DNA of 64,000 bases from Microlunatus phosphovorus NM-1. GTDB lineage: Bacteria > Actinomycetota > Actinomycetes > Propionibacteriales > Propionibacteriaceae. The position numbers and the translations under genes are program-made. The stretch lies in NCBI RefSeq assembly GCF_000270245.1, contig NC_015635.1, positions 806,001-870,000 on the forward strand, written 5' to 3'. Below, in pieces: positions 16,082 to 24,864 of this stretch. How positions within the stretch are numbered: the first letter of the stretch is position 1; every line of letters starts with the position of its first letter. A model generated the notes under the pieces. That model searched no databases. It was given only the letters and a program-made list of their open reading frames with translations, and was not told the origin of the DNA.

Positions 16082-17998
16082 CTACGCGGAGGGCATCTGA
16101 GTGAAAGTTGGCGGGCCAAGGTCCGCTTCGCGATGAGTCCAAATATGGTTGAGAGTCTGATCGATAGTTGCGGTGTCGAGCATGAGGCCCATCGAGTCAA
16201 ACACTTCGCCCAGTGTTGATGCCAGGTTCTCTGACAGCCCGGCGATCCAGGAGTGAGACTCCATTGCCAACAGCGCCAAAACGAGTTCAAGGGCGCCGCC
16301 GCGTGCCGTGTACGGTGCTCGGTCTGGATCTGCATCCACTTGTAGGTCAGCCAGCAAGAGGCGAGCTCCACCCCACCGTGAATCTCGCAGCGTATGTGCG
16401 AACTCGCCCAGCGCCTTATTCAACGGTGTCAGGCGGCGCCATCCCGCAAGCTCAAGCCAATCTCGTGGACGAGTCTGAGGGCGATCCTCGAGGCGCCTCG
16501 CCTTCTCGGGCTTCAGGCGCCATGCACGTGCGCGAGCGACCTGCTCCAAGACGCACCGCAAAACGGCCATGGCTCGGTCATCATCTTCGAGCCATAGCCA
16601 ATACGCCGACCTTGTACCAGTGCCGCAAAGGGCCAGCGCCGAAGATGCCTCACTTGTTTCAATCCACATTGATGCCAACGATGCAATTTCGGTGACGACG
16701 ACCCATTTCGTCGCCCTCCCGCTCAGGGAATCTAGATTGAACTCGTCACCTAGCAGCGCGCGTTCGTCATCCAACGCACTAATCGCCCACCTGGCGCTTC
16801 GCAGCCGCTTCCAGCAGAAATATATCGAAGTGAATTCGTCGTCTCTGTATAGCCTCCCGGCTGGTCGGAATCCCTTGAGTAGTTGCTCATACTTGAATGC
16901 CTCGTTTTGGAGTGCTCGGAGTGCACCCTGCGAAAGCCCTTCCTCGGGCAAGAGAGGAATTAGCGCTGCTAAGGGCGGTGTAGCTAGTTCGTACTTGTTG
17001 CTGCCGACAAATGCTTTGTCGATCGGATCTCGCTCTTTGTCCGCACGGACTTCGGCCTCGCTGGGTTCGCTATAGGTATCCTTCAGCGCGCCTAGAGCGG
17101 ACTTTGTCGATTGATCGCGGCGCTCCTGGGCGAGCGTCATGGTGGCAAGCCTAATCTGGCGCATGCAGAGAGCTAGACCGTCACCTATAAGGCTCGCGCA
17201 TGCGAACGCTTGCGGAGGGAAGCTGGACGGAGTCTCTAGTAACGGTCCAGCGTCCCAAGCAATTGCATCTGTAAACTCCCGTGCGTGAAGAACTTCGCTC
17301 AAATATGAATAGACTACTGCCGGGCAGATTTCACGTCCATCGCTGAGTTCAACGTGCAGATGGTCTGGGGAGGGTTCTTCATGGTCGGTGGTGATGACCT
17401 CGTTATCGCCCGGAAGACCTTCATCAATCGAATAGCCAACTGGTGGCGCGATCATGGGACCCAGCTGCTGCGGTGTGCTCCAAACACGTGCAAAATAGTC
17501 AAGCTGTGCCTCACCCGGGTCCTTCACAATCTTCCAATTGTAGGCACGGTGAAGAGTCCACCGCTCCAGTAGGTGCCGAGTTACCGCGGCCGCACCGACA
17601 ACCTGGCCCACCAGCATCAACCGAACCGCGGACACGATGCTAGACGTAGCCCAGGCGTAATGGTCGGCCGCTTCACCGGAGTAATCGTTAGGATGCTTTT
17701 TCGGATTGGCTCCCATCCGAGACAAGGCCGTGTCCACCATTGAGAGCGGAACTGTGATCGTCATAACCTCCGATCGATACGACGCGGGCAATGAAGATAC
17801 GCGACTCATTCGCAGGTTGTGGCGGGATATGAGAGCTTCGACAACTCGATCCTGGCCAATCTTCGCGACGCGTTCGTAATCTTTCAAAGTGGGCTTAACT
17901 CGTCGACCACGGACATCTGCGGCTAACGCCTTAGCCGCCGCTCGCTCGTCAGGTGTGAGCCGTGGCTTGCCCGCCTTCTTCTTTCGCCTGGTGGCCAT
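16082..17998 (-). CDS. Large hypothetical protein with internal duplication (AICE cargo)
   Basis: 638 residues, unrecognised. It has a basic, helical N-terminus (RRKKKAGKPR, DERAAAKALAAD). Two helical segments resemble each other: GAAAVTRHLLERWTLHRAY (about 136-153) and RAMAVLRCVLEQVARARAW (about 490-510), each preceded by an aromatic-rich helix, suggesting two copies of one alpha-helical domain (the R-x-L-L-E pattern recalls DUF5677-like proteins, low confidence). The C-terminus is mostly helical. Codon use is A/T-rich like the ApeA-like gene. It is the last gene before attR, the usual place for defence or fitness cargo. Confidence 0.7.
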   Translation of the reverse strand: MATRRKKKAGKPRLTPDERAAAKALAADVRGRRVKPTLKDYERVAKIGQDRVVEALISRHNLRMSRVSSLPASYRSEVMTITVPLSMVDTALSRMGANPKKHPNDYSGEAADHYAWATSSIVSAVRLMLVGQVVGAAAVTRHLLERWTLHRAYNWKIVKDPGEAQLDYFARVWSTPQQLGPMIAPPVGYSIDEGLPGDNEVITTDHEEPSPDHLHVELSDGREICPAVVYSYLSEVLHAREFTDAIAWDAGPLLETPSSFPPQAFACASLIGDGLALCMRQIRLATMTLAQERRDQSTKSALGALKDTYSEPSEAEVRADKERDPIDKAFVGSNKYELATPPLAALIPLLPEEGLSQGALRALQNEAFKYEQLLKGFRPAGRLYRDDEFTSIYFCWKRLRSARWAISALDDERALLGDEFNLDSLSGRATKWVVVTEIASLASMWIETSEASSALALCGTGTRSAYWLWLEDDDRAMAVLRCVLEQVARARAWRLKPEKARRLEDRPQTRPRDWLELAGWRRLTPLNKALGEFAHTLRDSRWGGARLLLADLQVDADPDRAPYTARGGALELVLALLAMESHSWIAGLSENLASTLGEVFDSMGLMLDTATIDQTLNHIWTHREADLGPPTFTQMPSA

Positions 17999-18390
17999 TC
18001 AAACAGTCTTGCAGACCCGATGGACGAGCTTGGCAGGAGTGCTTGATGCCCGCCGGTTGCCAGGGAGCCAACTCAGCGGCGTTGATGTGGTCACTGCGGG
18101 TCAAGCGTCTTCCTGCGATGGGTCCGCCGGTTCAAGGCTGGGAAGGGCAACCATGCCGGAATTCATTCGAGCTCGTTACTGGGTCTTGACTGTCTCTTGA
18201 TCGACCACTCACGCTCAGCGGCACCCGCAAGGACAACTCCCGAGCGACTCGTAGTGTGCAGCTCGCCGGGGACAAGTCGGGGGACGAATGTTTGCGATTC
18301 GGACCTGTAACCAGCGCGCTGCCGCCAACGATTCGACGCTCAGGAACCGGTTTCAGCAAGACCCCCCGTGGCGTCCGAGACGTTTCCGCG
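17999..18390. other. AICE right end, non-coding
   Basis: 392 bp between the last cargo gene and attR. Short frames here lack ribosome sites and family features. I see no gene; the region may hold arm-type integrase sites, but no clear repeat was found. Confidence 0.5.
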
Positions 18391-18418
18391 GGGTTGTGGG
18401 TTCGAGTCCCACGGGGCC
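18391..18418 (+). repeat. attR (partial tRNA-Lys copy)
   Basis: 28 bp identical to 2704-2731. Immediately upstream TTCCGCG is a near-match to the tRNA anticodon-stem 3' strand with one extra G. Only the 3' part of the tRNA is present, so this is an attachment site and not a second tRNA gene. Confidence 0.93.
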
Positions 18419-18633
18419 TACCGAGTGAGAGCAGGCATTCCACCTAGTCAACGCGGAGTGTCTTCCTGCAGACTGCAGCCATCCGGACAGGGTCATGCGT
18501 CCCGATCAGCGGGAGGCCGGCGGCCTCGCAGGCGGGGTGTAGGTGCTTCCGGAGACAGTAGCCGACACTCCGACGGCCGGCCGGGCCTGTGGCCGACGGC
18601 GGGCAGCAGATGCGAGTCGGGACAATCTGGAAC

Positions 18634-18651
18634 TACGTAAATAGTTACGTA
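18634..18651. promoter_or_regulatory. Palindromic operator at an antitoxin-like start
   Basis: TACGTAA-ATAG-TTACGTA is a perfect 7-bp inverted repeat ending 2 bp before ATG 18654. The spacing leaves no room for a ribosome site, so the transcript may be leaderless and the repeat probably spans the -10 region, a typical autoregulation site for toxin-antitoxin operons. Confidence 0.6.
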
Positions 18652-18653
18652 TA

Positions 18654-19220
18654 ATGGCTGGCGTGGCCAAGACCCTGCCCATGAGCCGGTTCATCCAGAA
18701 CTACAACCAGCACCTGACCGAGGCTGAGCGCACCGATGACGTGCTTGTCCTCGAGCAGCGTGCCGGTCGGCCTGCATGGGTGCTGGAGACCGAGCGCCGA
18801 GCCCGAGCGACCGCAGAGGCCACCGACTTCCTCACCGCCGCGCTGGTGGCGCTCGTTCACGACGAGGCGCTCGTGGACCGATTCGCCGCAGCATTGGCGA
18901 CAACGCTGCCGTGGGTGACGTTCCTGCCCGACCCAGATCGGGAGGCATTCGCCACCGAGGCCGCCGACACGCTCCGCGCGTGCGCATCCATCGGCAGGTT
19001 CGCGGCATTCGCTGACCTGATCGACGACTGGCGCAACACCGCCGAGATCTGGTCCGACCCCAGCCTCGCGGCATCCCTCGGTGCCGAGGTGTCCACGCCA
19101 CTGGACCAGCCGACCCGGAATGGGCCATCGAGTGACGACACATCGAGCAACTCCGTGAGTGGCTTTGGTCAGGGAGCTAAGTCGACCGCCCGGAGCTTGC
19201 CAGTGCGACTCACGACGTAG
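18654..19220 (+). CDS. Phd/YefM-like antitoxin-domain protein
   Basis: 188 residues. The N-terminal ~50 residues (SRFIQNYNQHLTEAERTDDV, then LVLEQRAGRPAWVLE) follow the Phd/YefM pattern of a short helix, strand, strand, then the GRPAWVLE turn. The middle is helical, and the C-terminal ~40 residues are Ser/Thr-rich and run 52 bp into the convergent toxin gene. No toxin partner follows it on the same strand; the nearest toxin is the convergent PIN-like gene, which has its own antitoxin. Start ATG 18654 is chosen because of the palindrome just upstream. Possibly an orphan antitoxin. Confidence 0.6.
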   Translation: MAGVAKTLPMSRFIQNYNQHLTEAERTDDVLVLEQRAGRPAWVLETERRARATAEATDFLTAALVALVHDEALVDRFAAALATTLPWVTFLPDPDREAFATEAADTLRACASIGRFAAFADLIDDWRNTAEIWSDPSLAASLGAEVSTPLDQPTRNGPSSDDTSSNSVSGFGQGAKSTARSLPVRLTT

Positions 19221-19615
19221 ATGAACGGCCCTGGCTGATCCGCCAGCCTGTCGATCTCACGCCACCGTGTCATGAGGACTTCGAGCTGAGCCCACGTGTT
19301 CGTCGCGTCGATGCTTGCGAGGTTGACCATCTTGGCGCCGTTGTCTCTTACGGCGTTGATCTCGGCTCGGTTGCCCTGAATCGCCTTGTCTCGAGTGATG
19401 ATGAGCCAACCTTGCGCCGCCACGGCTGGGATCCATACGGGGTCTCTGGTGGCGGGGGTAGTGATGATGCATGCCGGTCGAAGCCGCTTCTTGATCTGCC
19501 CGCCCGGATCGCCGGGGTAGGTGCAGTCAGCTCGCTCCCGGCTGACGAGCTTGGCCAGGCCGAGCACATCCGCGTCGAAGTAGAAGCGGGGCGTGACAGC
19601 CTTGAGTTGCGTCAC
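19169..19615 (-). CDS. PIN-like toxin (VapC-type)
   Basis: 148 residues. PRFYFDADVLGLAKLV supplies the first acidic metal site of a PIN-like ribonuclease fold; further acids follow in IITRDKAIQGNRAEI and in the C-terminal half. The PGDPGGQIKKRLRP insertion and WIPAVAAQGWLIITRDK segment match the compact PIN-like group found with DUF433 antitoxins. Such toxins cleave tRNA or rRNA. GTG 19615 overlaps the antitoxin stop (GTGA), giving antitoxin-first order. Confidence 0.75.
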   Translation of the reverse strand: MTQLKAVTPRFYFDADVLGLAKLVSRERADCTYPGDPGGQIKKRLRPACIITTPATRDPVWIPAVAAQGWLIITRDKAIQGNRAEINAVRDNGAKMVNLASIDATNTWAQLEVLMTRWREIDRLADQPGPFIYVVSRTGKLRAVDLAP

Positions 19616-20289
19616 GCTGCGCTGTTAGCCAGCTCGTACGAGAGCGCCCACCGCACCTGGGCGAGGCTGAGGCCGAAAGTCTCAGCCAGATCCTTCTCGT
19701 CCTCGCCGGACTCTGACTGCTCGAACAGGATGGCTGTGCTGATACCGCCGACGGAAGGCGATCCGAAGCGTATGTCAGGATCGATGGTGACCGGCGAGTC
19801 GCTTCGATCGTCGGGGCGCCACCGCTGGGCGATGTCGTCTGCCCAAGTCACCCGATCATAGAAGGCCTGGGCAGCCGGCAGGAGCATGTACTGCCCACTC
19901 ACCGGGGCGACGAGAGCGAAGTCGGCGCCAAGACGCGCCTCATCTTGAGCTTCGACGACAAGCTTGCGCTCAGCGACCCACGGACGCTGGTCGGCGAGGG
20001 GGTAGGGCACGCCGAGTCTGTCCCTCAGCCGCTCGATGAAGTTGCGCAGTTCCAGCATCGGGACCTGAAGATCTTGCCGGTACTGCCGAAGCAGACCCGC
20101 CTCGATGAACTCGGCCCACGTCACTCGGTTCGAGCCGGTGGCCTCTGCCCGGATGACGGGCTTGTACGTCTTGTTGCGCCGAGTGCCGCCTTCTAGCCAG
20201 TAGTGCAGCGTCGAGGGGGCAAGACGGAGCAGCCGAGCTGCCTGGTGCTCGGTATACATCTCGCGTTCTAGGACGGTCGGGGCTGCCAC
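19612..20289 (-). CDS. HTH_17 + DUF433 antitoxin
   Basis: 225 residues. An N-terminal MerR-like helix-turn-helix (MYTEHQAARLLRLAPSTLHY, then WLEGG), a middle segment resembling a phage-like regulator (WAEFIEAGLLRQYRQDLQVP), and a C-terminal DUF433 module (VTIDPDIRFGSPSVGGISTA, then DEKDLAETFGLSLAQVRWAL). DUF433 proteins are antitoxins of VapC-type PIN toxins; the HTH provides autoregulation. It is coupled to the toxin by a GTGA overlap. Confidence 0.8.
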   Translation of the reverse strand: MAAPTVLEREMYTEHQAARLLRLAPSTLHYWLEGGTRRNKTYKPVIRAEATGSNRVTWAEFIEAGLLRQYRQDLQVPMLELRNFIERLRDRLGVPYPLADQRPWVAERKLVVEAQDEARLGADFALVAPVSGQYMLLPAAQAFYDRVTWADDIAQRWRPDDRSDSPVTIDPDIRFGSPSVGGISTAILFEQSESGEDEKDLAETFGLSLAQVRWALSYELANSAA

Positions 20290-20422
20290 GCTCCCTAGTC
20301 TGGCATCAGCTGTGGACAGTTCTAGTTATCAGTCGTAGCGGTTAGTCGGCCTTCTACCGCCTCGAGTGCGCCACAGGAGCCTCGGCCGGTGCTCAAGCCG
20401 GACCAGCCGCGCTCGACAGTGG

Positions 20423-22330
20423 TCAAGGAGCCAGGTCACGGCCTGGTGCTGCCCGTCGGCGTCTTGTGACTCCGATGATCACGCCGATCAGTGCCACGAC
20501 GGCGGCGCCGATACCCACCCCGAGGGCAAGGCTTCCCACCCCAGGCCCATTGTCGGCCGGAGGGCTGGAAACACTGCTCGCCGACGGATCACTGCTCGAC
20601 GGTGTAGACGGACTCGATGTCGGCGTGGGTGAGGCAGTGGCCGCGTACTGAGGAAGTCCCTCGGGGGCACCCTCGACGGCGAGGTCGAGTCTGATCGGCA
20701 GGACGCGGCCGGTCGTATCCGGCGTGGTCTGGCGGACCTGCACGGAGATGTAGTAGTCGCCGGCGATCGATGCGTACGACGCTCTCGGCAAGGCATCGCC
20801 CTCGAGACTGACAAAGGTGCCGTGCGGGATCTCGCGATTGCGGACCCGAACCTCTGGCGAGTACGCGGTCAGCTTCACCCGGTTGTCACCCTGCAGGATG
20901 CCGCTCTGCTTGAGTTGCGGCACTCGGGTCGGTGTGTAGACGACGGTGGCCACGGTCACGGTCTCGACATTGCCGAGATCCCAGCCGTCGCGATTCGATG
21001 GTGCCGTCACGCTGGCCCGCAGTCGCTGCCCTAGTTGCAGACTCGCCTTGTAGAACACGCTCTCGCCGACGGCGGGGGCGTCGCGGTAGGAGCCGGGGGT
21101 CAACAGCGGGGCATTGGTGAACGACGAGCCGCCTGCGACCTGGCGCACCGGTTTCGATCCCGGCGCGGGAGCCCCGGTCTGCTTGTACGAGGAGACCGGT
21201 CCTGGCAGCGCGGCGAGATTGGTGATCTCCGGCTCTGCTGCGATGACGATCTCGGCCGGTGCGACCAACTTGTTGCCGCTGTTGGAGCGCCGTTCGACCG
21301 ACAGCACGAGGGGGTCGTTCGCACAAGCGGGCTCTTTGGTCCCGCTGACGACCGCGCCGGAGACCACGACGACGGCATCGGCGGTCTCGCTGAGCGTGTG
21401 GACGTTGTCGCAGGAGTCGCCGTCCACGGTGCTGAGCGTCATGAGCAGGTTCTCTGCGTTGTAGCTCCCGGTCGGCGGGACCAGGCTGTTCACCGATGCG
21501 GTCACTGTTTCACCGGGCCGGCGGTCGATCCGGTAATAGCGTGCGCCGTCGCTTGCACCGAGACGGTCCTGATACTGACCGGTAGTGAGCTGAGGTGCAT
21601 TCTCCGGGCTCTCGGTGCCCCTGACCCGGGTGCCGGTGATGGCAAACGGTCGCAGTGCCCGCTGGGTGATCTTGCGCACCGCCTCGGACAGGTCATCGGC
21701 CTGATCGGCGTCATAGTAGGAGCCGTTGCCGGCCTCTGCAATGCACTTCAGCTGCTTGCGGGCCTTGCCGCCGACATCCAGGCCGATGGCGTTGAACTGC
21801 AGGTCAACACCCTTGTCGGCGAGCCGCTTCGCTACCGGGCACGGATCGCCGGCGCAAGACTCCTCCCCGTCGGAGATGAGCACCAGGACGCGGCGACCCG
21901 TGTCGCCCAGGTCGTCGGCGGCCTTGCCCAGCGAGTACGCAATCGGGGTCTCGCCCACGGCTTTGAAGCTGTCGACTGCCCGGTACATCTTGTCCCGGTT
22001 CAGCGTCCCGACCGGCATCACCAGTTCGGTGTCGCGGCACGCCTTCGAGTTCTCCTCCTTCGGCTCGGCGATCTCAGACCCGTAGACGCGAAGACCCACC
22101 TGGGTGCCAGCCGGCAGTGCGTCCGCCACCTGTTTGAGGGCCCGCTTCGCCGCCGCGAACTTCGTGCCGCCAGAGGAGATCTTCTCGTTCATCGAGCCCG
22201 ACACATCCAGCAGTAGGAGAACCTTCGCCGGATCCTCGGCGCGCGCTGGGGAGGGCGCCGACAGGCTGATGACGCCGATGACCGCAGCCAGCAGCAGCGT
22301 CAGCACCCGACCCCGTCTGAGCTTGCTCAC
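20423..22330 (-). CDS. Secreted/anchored von Willebrand factor A domain protein
   Basis: 635 residues from GTG 22330, which follows AGGAGG at 7 bp; the longer frame lacks such a site. Signal peptide (RGRVLTLLLAAVIGVISLSA, cleavage after PARA), then a VWA domain opening VLLLLDVSGSM (MIDAS D-x-S-x-S) with ISDGEES and the conserved Thr of GETPIAYSL. The rest is extracellular beta-rich sequence, a Ser/Thr/Pro linker, one C-terminal helix (LALGVGIGAAVVALIGVIIG) and a basic tail. A single-pass cell-surface protein; a role in adhesion or metal-dependent protein binding is inferred. Confidence 0.9.
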   Translation of the reverse strand: MSKLRRGRVLTLLLAAVIGVISLSAPSPARAEDPAKVLLLLDVSGSMNEKISSGGTKFAAAKRALKQVADALPAGTQVGLRVYGSEIAEPKEENSKACRDTELVMPVGTLNRDKMYRAVDSFKAVGETPIAYSLGKAADDLGDTGRRVLVLISDGEESCAGDPCPVAKRLADKGVDLQFNAIGLDVGGKARKQLKCIAEAGNGSYYDADQADDLSEAVRKITQRALRPFAITGTRVRGTESPENAPQLTTGQYQDRLGASDGARYYRIDRRPGETVTASVNSLVPPTGSYNAENLLMTLSTVDGDSCDNVHTLSETADAVVVVSGAVVSGTKEPACANDPLVLSVERRSNSGNKLVAPAEIVIAAEPEITNLAALPGPVSSYKQTGAPAPGSKPVRQVAGGSSFTNAPLLTPGSYRDAPAVGESVFYKASLQLGQRLRASVTAPSNRDGWDLGNVETVTVATVVYTPTRVPQLKQSGILQGDNRVKLTAYSPEVRVRNREIPHGTFVSLEGDALPRASYASIAGDYYISVQVRQTTPDTTGRVLPIRLDLAVEGAPEGLPQYAATASPTPTSSPSTPSSSDPSASSVSSPPADNGPGVGSLALGVGIGAAVVALIGVIIGVTRRRRAAPGRDLAP

Positions 22331-22496
22331 GGTTGAGCCTCCTGGTGGTCTGCGCTGGTCGAAAGACCGGGGTACGGTATGCACAGCGGGCACAGAAATC
22401 CAACCGAGCCGTCCCGCGATCGCGTTGGAACGGAAACGTTGCCGGCCGGACTGGGCCATGCGGAAACCGAGCTGATCGCCCGTCTAGGCTCCGGTC

Positions 22497-22808
22497 ATGC
22501 CCGAGGTGCGAAGCGACCCGGTGAGGCTGCTGAGCGAGCTGGTCGCGATCGACAGCGTCAATCCCGGTCTGGTGCCCGCGGCTGACTTGGCGAGCCGTCT
22601 CGGCGCCGAGCTCGGCACGAACGCCACCTTCGATGCACCGTACTGGATGGAGGCGCCGCTGTGGCAACAGCTGTGCCCGACGCTGATCTGCGGCCCGTCC
22701 GGCGGTGGCATCCATGCTGCGGATGAGTGGGTCGACCTCCGTCAGGTCGTCGCACTCTCGACCGCACTCGTGACGGTGCTGGGCGATTGGCGGCCCGATG
22801 CCGACTGA
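22497..22808 (+). pseudogene. M20 peptidase remnant (internal deletion)
   Basis: 103 residues joining two ends of an M20/ArgE-DapE-like peptidase in frame: the N-terminal DPVRLLSELVAIDSVNPGLV and the C-terminal FDAPYWMEAPLWQQLCPTLI, GPSGGGIHAADEWVDL. M20 enzymes are about 380 residues; the zinc ligands HxD, D, E-E and the dimerisation domain are all gone, so it cannot be catalytic. The reading frame survived the deletion, which suggests either recent loss or chance. It overlaps the next gene by 11 bp. Confidence 0.75.
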
Positions 22809-24219
22809 CCCGCGGAAGTTACGGTCCGATGCGCCGCTGTTGGACGCTTGGCTGCGGTTCCAGGAGGATCGGCCGACGCCGTTCACCATCCCAGGCCACA
22901 AACAGCGAACCGATCTGGTCGGGGACGTCGTCGCCGGCGACGTTCCCCTCTATGCCGGTCTGGACACGATGAAGCTCAGCCGCGGCGTGCTGGCCGAGGC
23001 CGAGTCTCGTGCGGCGAGTCTGTGGGGTGCTGATTTCTGCCGCTTCTCGACTGGCGGTTCCACTCATGCCAATCAGGCCGTGGCGCTCGCCGTGGCCGGC
23101 GACGGAGACGAGGTGATCGTCAGCCGTACCTTGCATCGTTCGCTGTTGCTCGGTCTGGTGCTCGCGGGACTGACACCGGTCTGGGTGCGCCCCGAGGTCG
23201 ACCCCGCGACCGGTCTGCCGATGGGCGTCTCGCCCCAGACGGTACGCGAGGCGCTGGTCGAGCATCCGGCCGCACGTGCGGTCTTCATTGGTGATCCCTC
23301 CTACGTCGGAACGGTCGGCGATATCGCCGGGCTGGCCACGGTCGCACACCAGTTCGGCGTACCGCTGGTCGTCGACGCAGCCTGGGCGGCGCACTTCGGC
23401 TTCCATCCCGACCTTCCCCGCCATCCGTTGCAGCTCGGCGCCGATGTGATGGTGACCAGTGCCCACAAGACGTTGCCGGCGTGGAGTCAGGCAGCGCTCG
23501 TGCTCGCTCGGACGGAGCGCGTCGATCCAGCTCGCCTCGAGGCCGGGGTCGAGGCGACCGCGACCACCAGCCCCGCGGGAGCGATGCTGGCGAGCATTGA
23601 CGCAGCCCGGGCACTCCTCGAACGCGATGGCCGGGCACTGCTCGATGGTGCGATCAAGGCGACCCGTGCAGTACGCGATCGGCTGCTCGAGATCGAGAGT
23701 CTCTCGGTCCTGGACGGGCCGACGGTTGATCCGCTGAAGCTGACATTGGTGCTGTCCGGCACCGGTGCCGACGGCAACGCCGTCGAGCGGGACCTGCTCG
23801 CCGCAGGCCTGCCGGTCGAATCGGCCGACCGCGACGTCCTGGTTGGCGTGGTCTCGCTGGCCGACACCGCGGAAACCCTCACCGCGTTCGGCACGGCCCT
23901 GTCCGCGTCGATCGAGCGACATCGCGGAGCCCCGCGGACAATCGAGGGCCCTGCGGCCTACCGAGTCCGGCCGGTGGCCGCCGCGCCTCCGCGGCAGGCC
24001 TTCTTCGCGCGCTCGACGAGCGTGCCGTTCAACGACGCTGTCGGCCGCGTTGCCGCCGAGCTTGTTGCGCCCTATCCGCCGGGCATCCCGGTGCTCGCGC
24101 CAGGCGAGCGGATCACCGGCGAGACGCTTGGTGCTCTCCGGCACGCTCGAGAAGCGGGCGTACGGATCGCGTACGCGGCGGACCCGACGCTCGCCACCTT
24201 GAGAGTGATCCAGCCCTAG
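22798..24219 (+). CDS. Orn/Lys/Arg decarboxylase family PLP enzyme
   Basis: 473 residues of fold-type I, close to YaaO/SpeA-like decarboxylases (short form, without the N-terminal wing domain). Landmarks: FTIPGHKQRTDLVGD, FSTGGSTHANQA (phosphate cup), DAAWAAHFGFHPDLP (Asp contacting the PLP ring), and the PLP lysine in MVTSAHKTLPAWSQAA. The C-terminal small domain ends PPGIPVLAPGERI. It should decarboxylate a basic amino acid to a polyamine precursor; which one is not determinable. It follows the M20 remnant with an 11-bp overlap, so both probably once belonged to one amino-acid operon. Confidence 0.88.
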   Translation: MPTDPRKLRSDAPLLDAWLRFQEDRPTPFTIPGHKQRTDLVGDVVAGDVPLYAGLDTMKLSRGVLAEAESRAASLWGADFCRFSTGGSTHANQAVALAVAGDGDEVIVSRTLHRSLLLGLVLAGLTPVWVRPEVDPATGLPMGVSPQTVREALVEHPAARAVFIGDPSYVGTVGDIAGLATVAHQFGVPLVVDAAWAAHFGFHPDLPRHPLQLGADVMVTSAHKTLPAWSQAALVLARTERVDPARLEAGVEATATTSPAGAMLASIDAARALLERDGRALLDGAIKATRAVRDRLLEIESLSVLDGPTVDPLKLTLVLSGTGADGNAVERDLLAAGLPVESADRDVLVGVVSLADTAETLTAFGTALSASIERHRGAPRTIEGPAAYRVRPVAAAPPRQAFFARSTSVPFNDAVGRVAAELVAPYPPGIPVLAPGERITGETLGALRHAREAGVRIAYAADPTLATLRVIQP

Positions 24220-24864
24220 AAGAGCCTCAGAAGGGCGGCGGGGTTGGTGCGCCCCAATCGACACACCAACAAACCGCAACTGGTTTCCCGCCCCATCCGA
24301 TGTCGACCAAGGGGTACGACCTATCAGGCGGCGAGCCCGCACCGTCACGACGCCTGACTCGCCGTAACGATCTGTGCAGAAAGCGTAGCGATTCCTACGG
24401 CTGTCGGGGCGAAATCGCCAGAAGTAGTTACTCGTGAGTAGGAACCTGTGTAGATCCTGTGGAGTCTGTTCGAGAATCTGCCACCTCGGTTGCTGGAACA
24501 GCGCACCTAACGCGCGTCAGGTGTCCGGTGTGAGGCAGATTTTCGAAACTCGAGCTGCCGGCAGCCCTTGACAGTGATCGATCGCGAGACGGGTATACAG
24601 ATTCGGCTGCCAAGAGAGAGAATGTGAGGCGAGCGGTCCGTCGGGAGGGGATCGGGGGAATCCCCTCCCGATACGGACTACATCGCGGCGCAGGCGTCGT
24701 CAGGTCCGCCGCACCATCTGGTCAGCACAGGCACTAAGGGGAGTTGCCTGACTGACTTCTAGGTCGGATCCGGAGCTCGGGGGTTCCCCGTTCCGACATG
24801 AGTAACTCTAGGACCATGTGAAGGGTCACGACAGCAAAAAACGTGTCCACTTTGTGCAATGTCC
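24220..24864. other. Intergenic region with hairpins
   Basis: 645 bp between convergent gene ends; no supported gene. It contains a 12-bp hairpin TCGGGAGGGGAT/ATCCCCTCCCGA (24641-24671), a probable terminator, and at its right edge AATGTCCTC-AA-GAGGACATT overlapping the next gene's stop codon. A motif GTGTCCACTTTGTGCAATGT (24843 onward) resembles one at 33806. Confidence 0.6.
24641..24671. terminator. Hairpin terminator
   Basis: TCGGGAGGGGAT (24641-24652), 7-base loop, ATCCCCTCCCGA (24660-24671): a perfect 12-bp stem in a gene-free region. No long T run follows, which is common in GC-rich actinobacteria. Confidence 0.55.

Larger units (their letters stand above)
2704..18418. mobile_element. 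AICE (pSAM2-type integrative conjugative element) in tRNA-Lys
   Basis: The element is bounded by a 28-bp direct repeat of the tRNA-Lys 3' end (attL 2704-2731, attR 18391-18418). Inside, in AICE order, are tyrosine integrase, excisionase, RepSA-like HUH initiator, FtsK/TraB-like double-stranded DNA translocase, small accessory genes, a divergent GntR regulator and Nudix genes. These families define replicating actinomycete elements that transfer double-stranded DNA through one FtsK-like pump. The distal half (11.8-18.0 kb) is cargo: an ApeA-like defence gene and proteins of unknown function, with visibly more A/T-ending codons than the host genes. The integrase is interrupted by an IS, so excision probably needs an enzyme in trans. 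Confidence 0.93.

Noticed and set aside
18391-18418. Second tRNA gene
   Set aside because: Only the T arm and 3' acceptor strand are present; it is the attR copy of the tRNA-Lys end.
18132-18443. 103-codon minus-strand frame across attR
   Set aside because: It crosses the recombination site, has no motif and no ribosome site.
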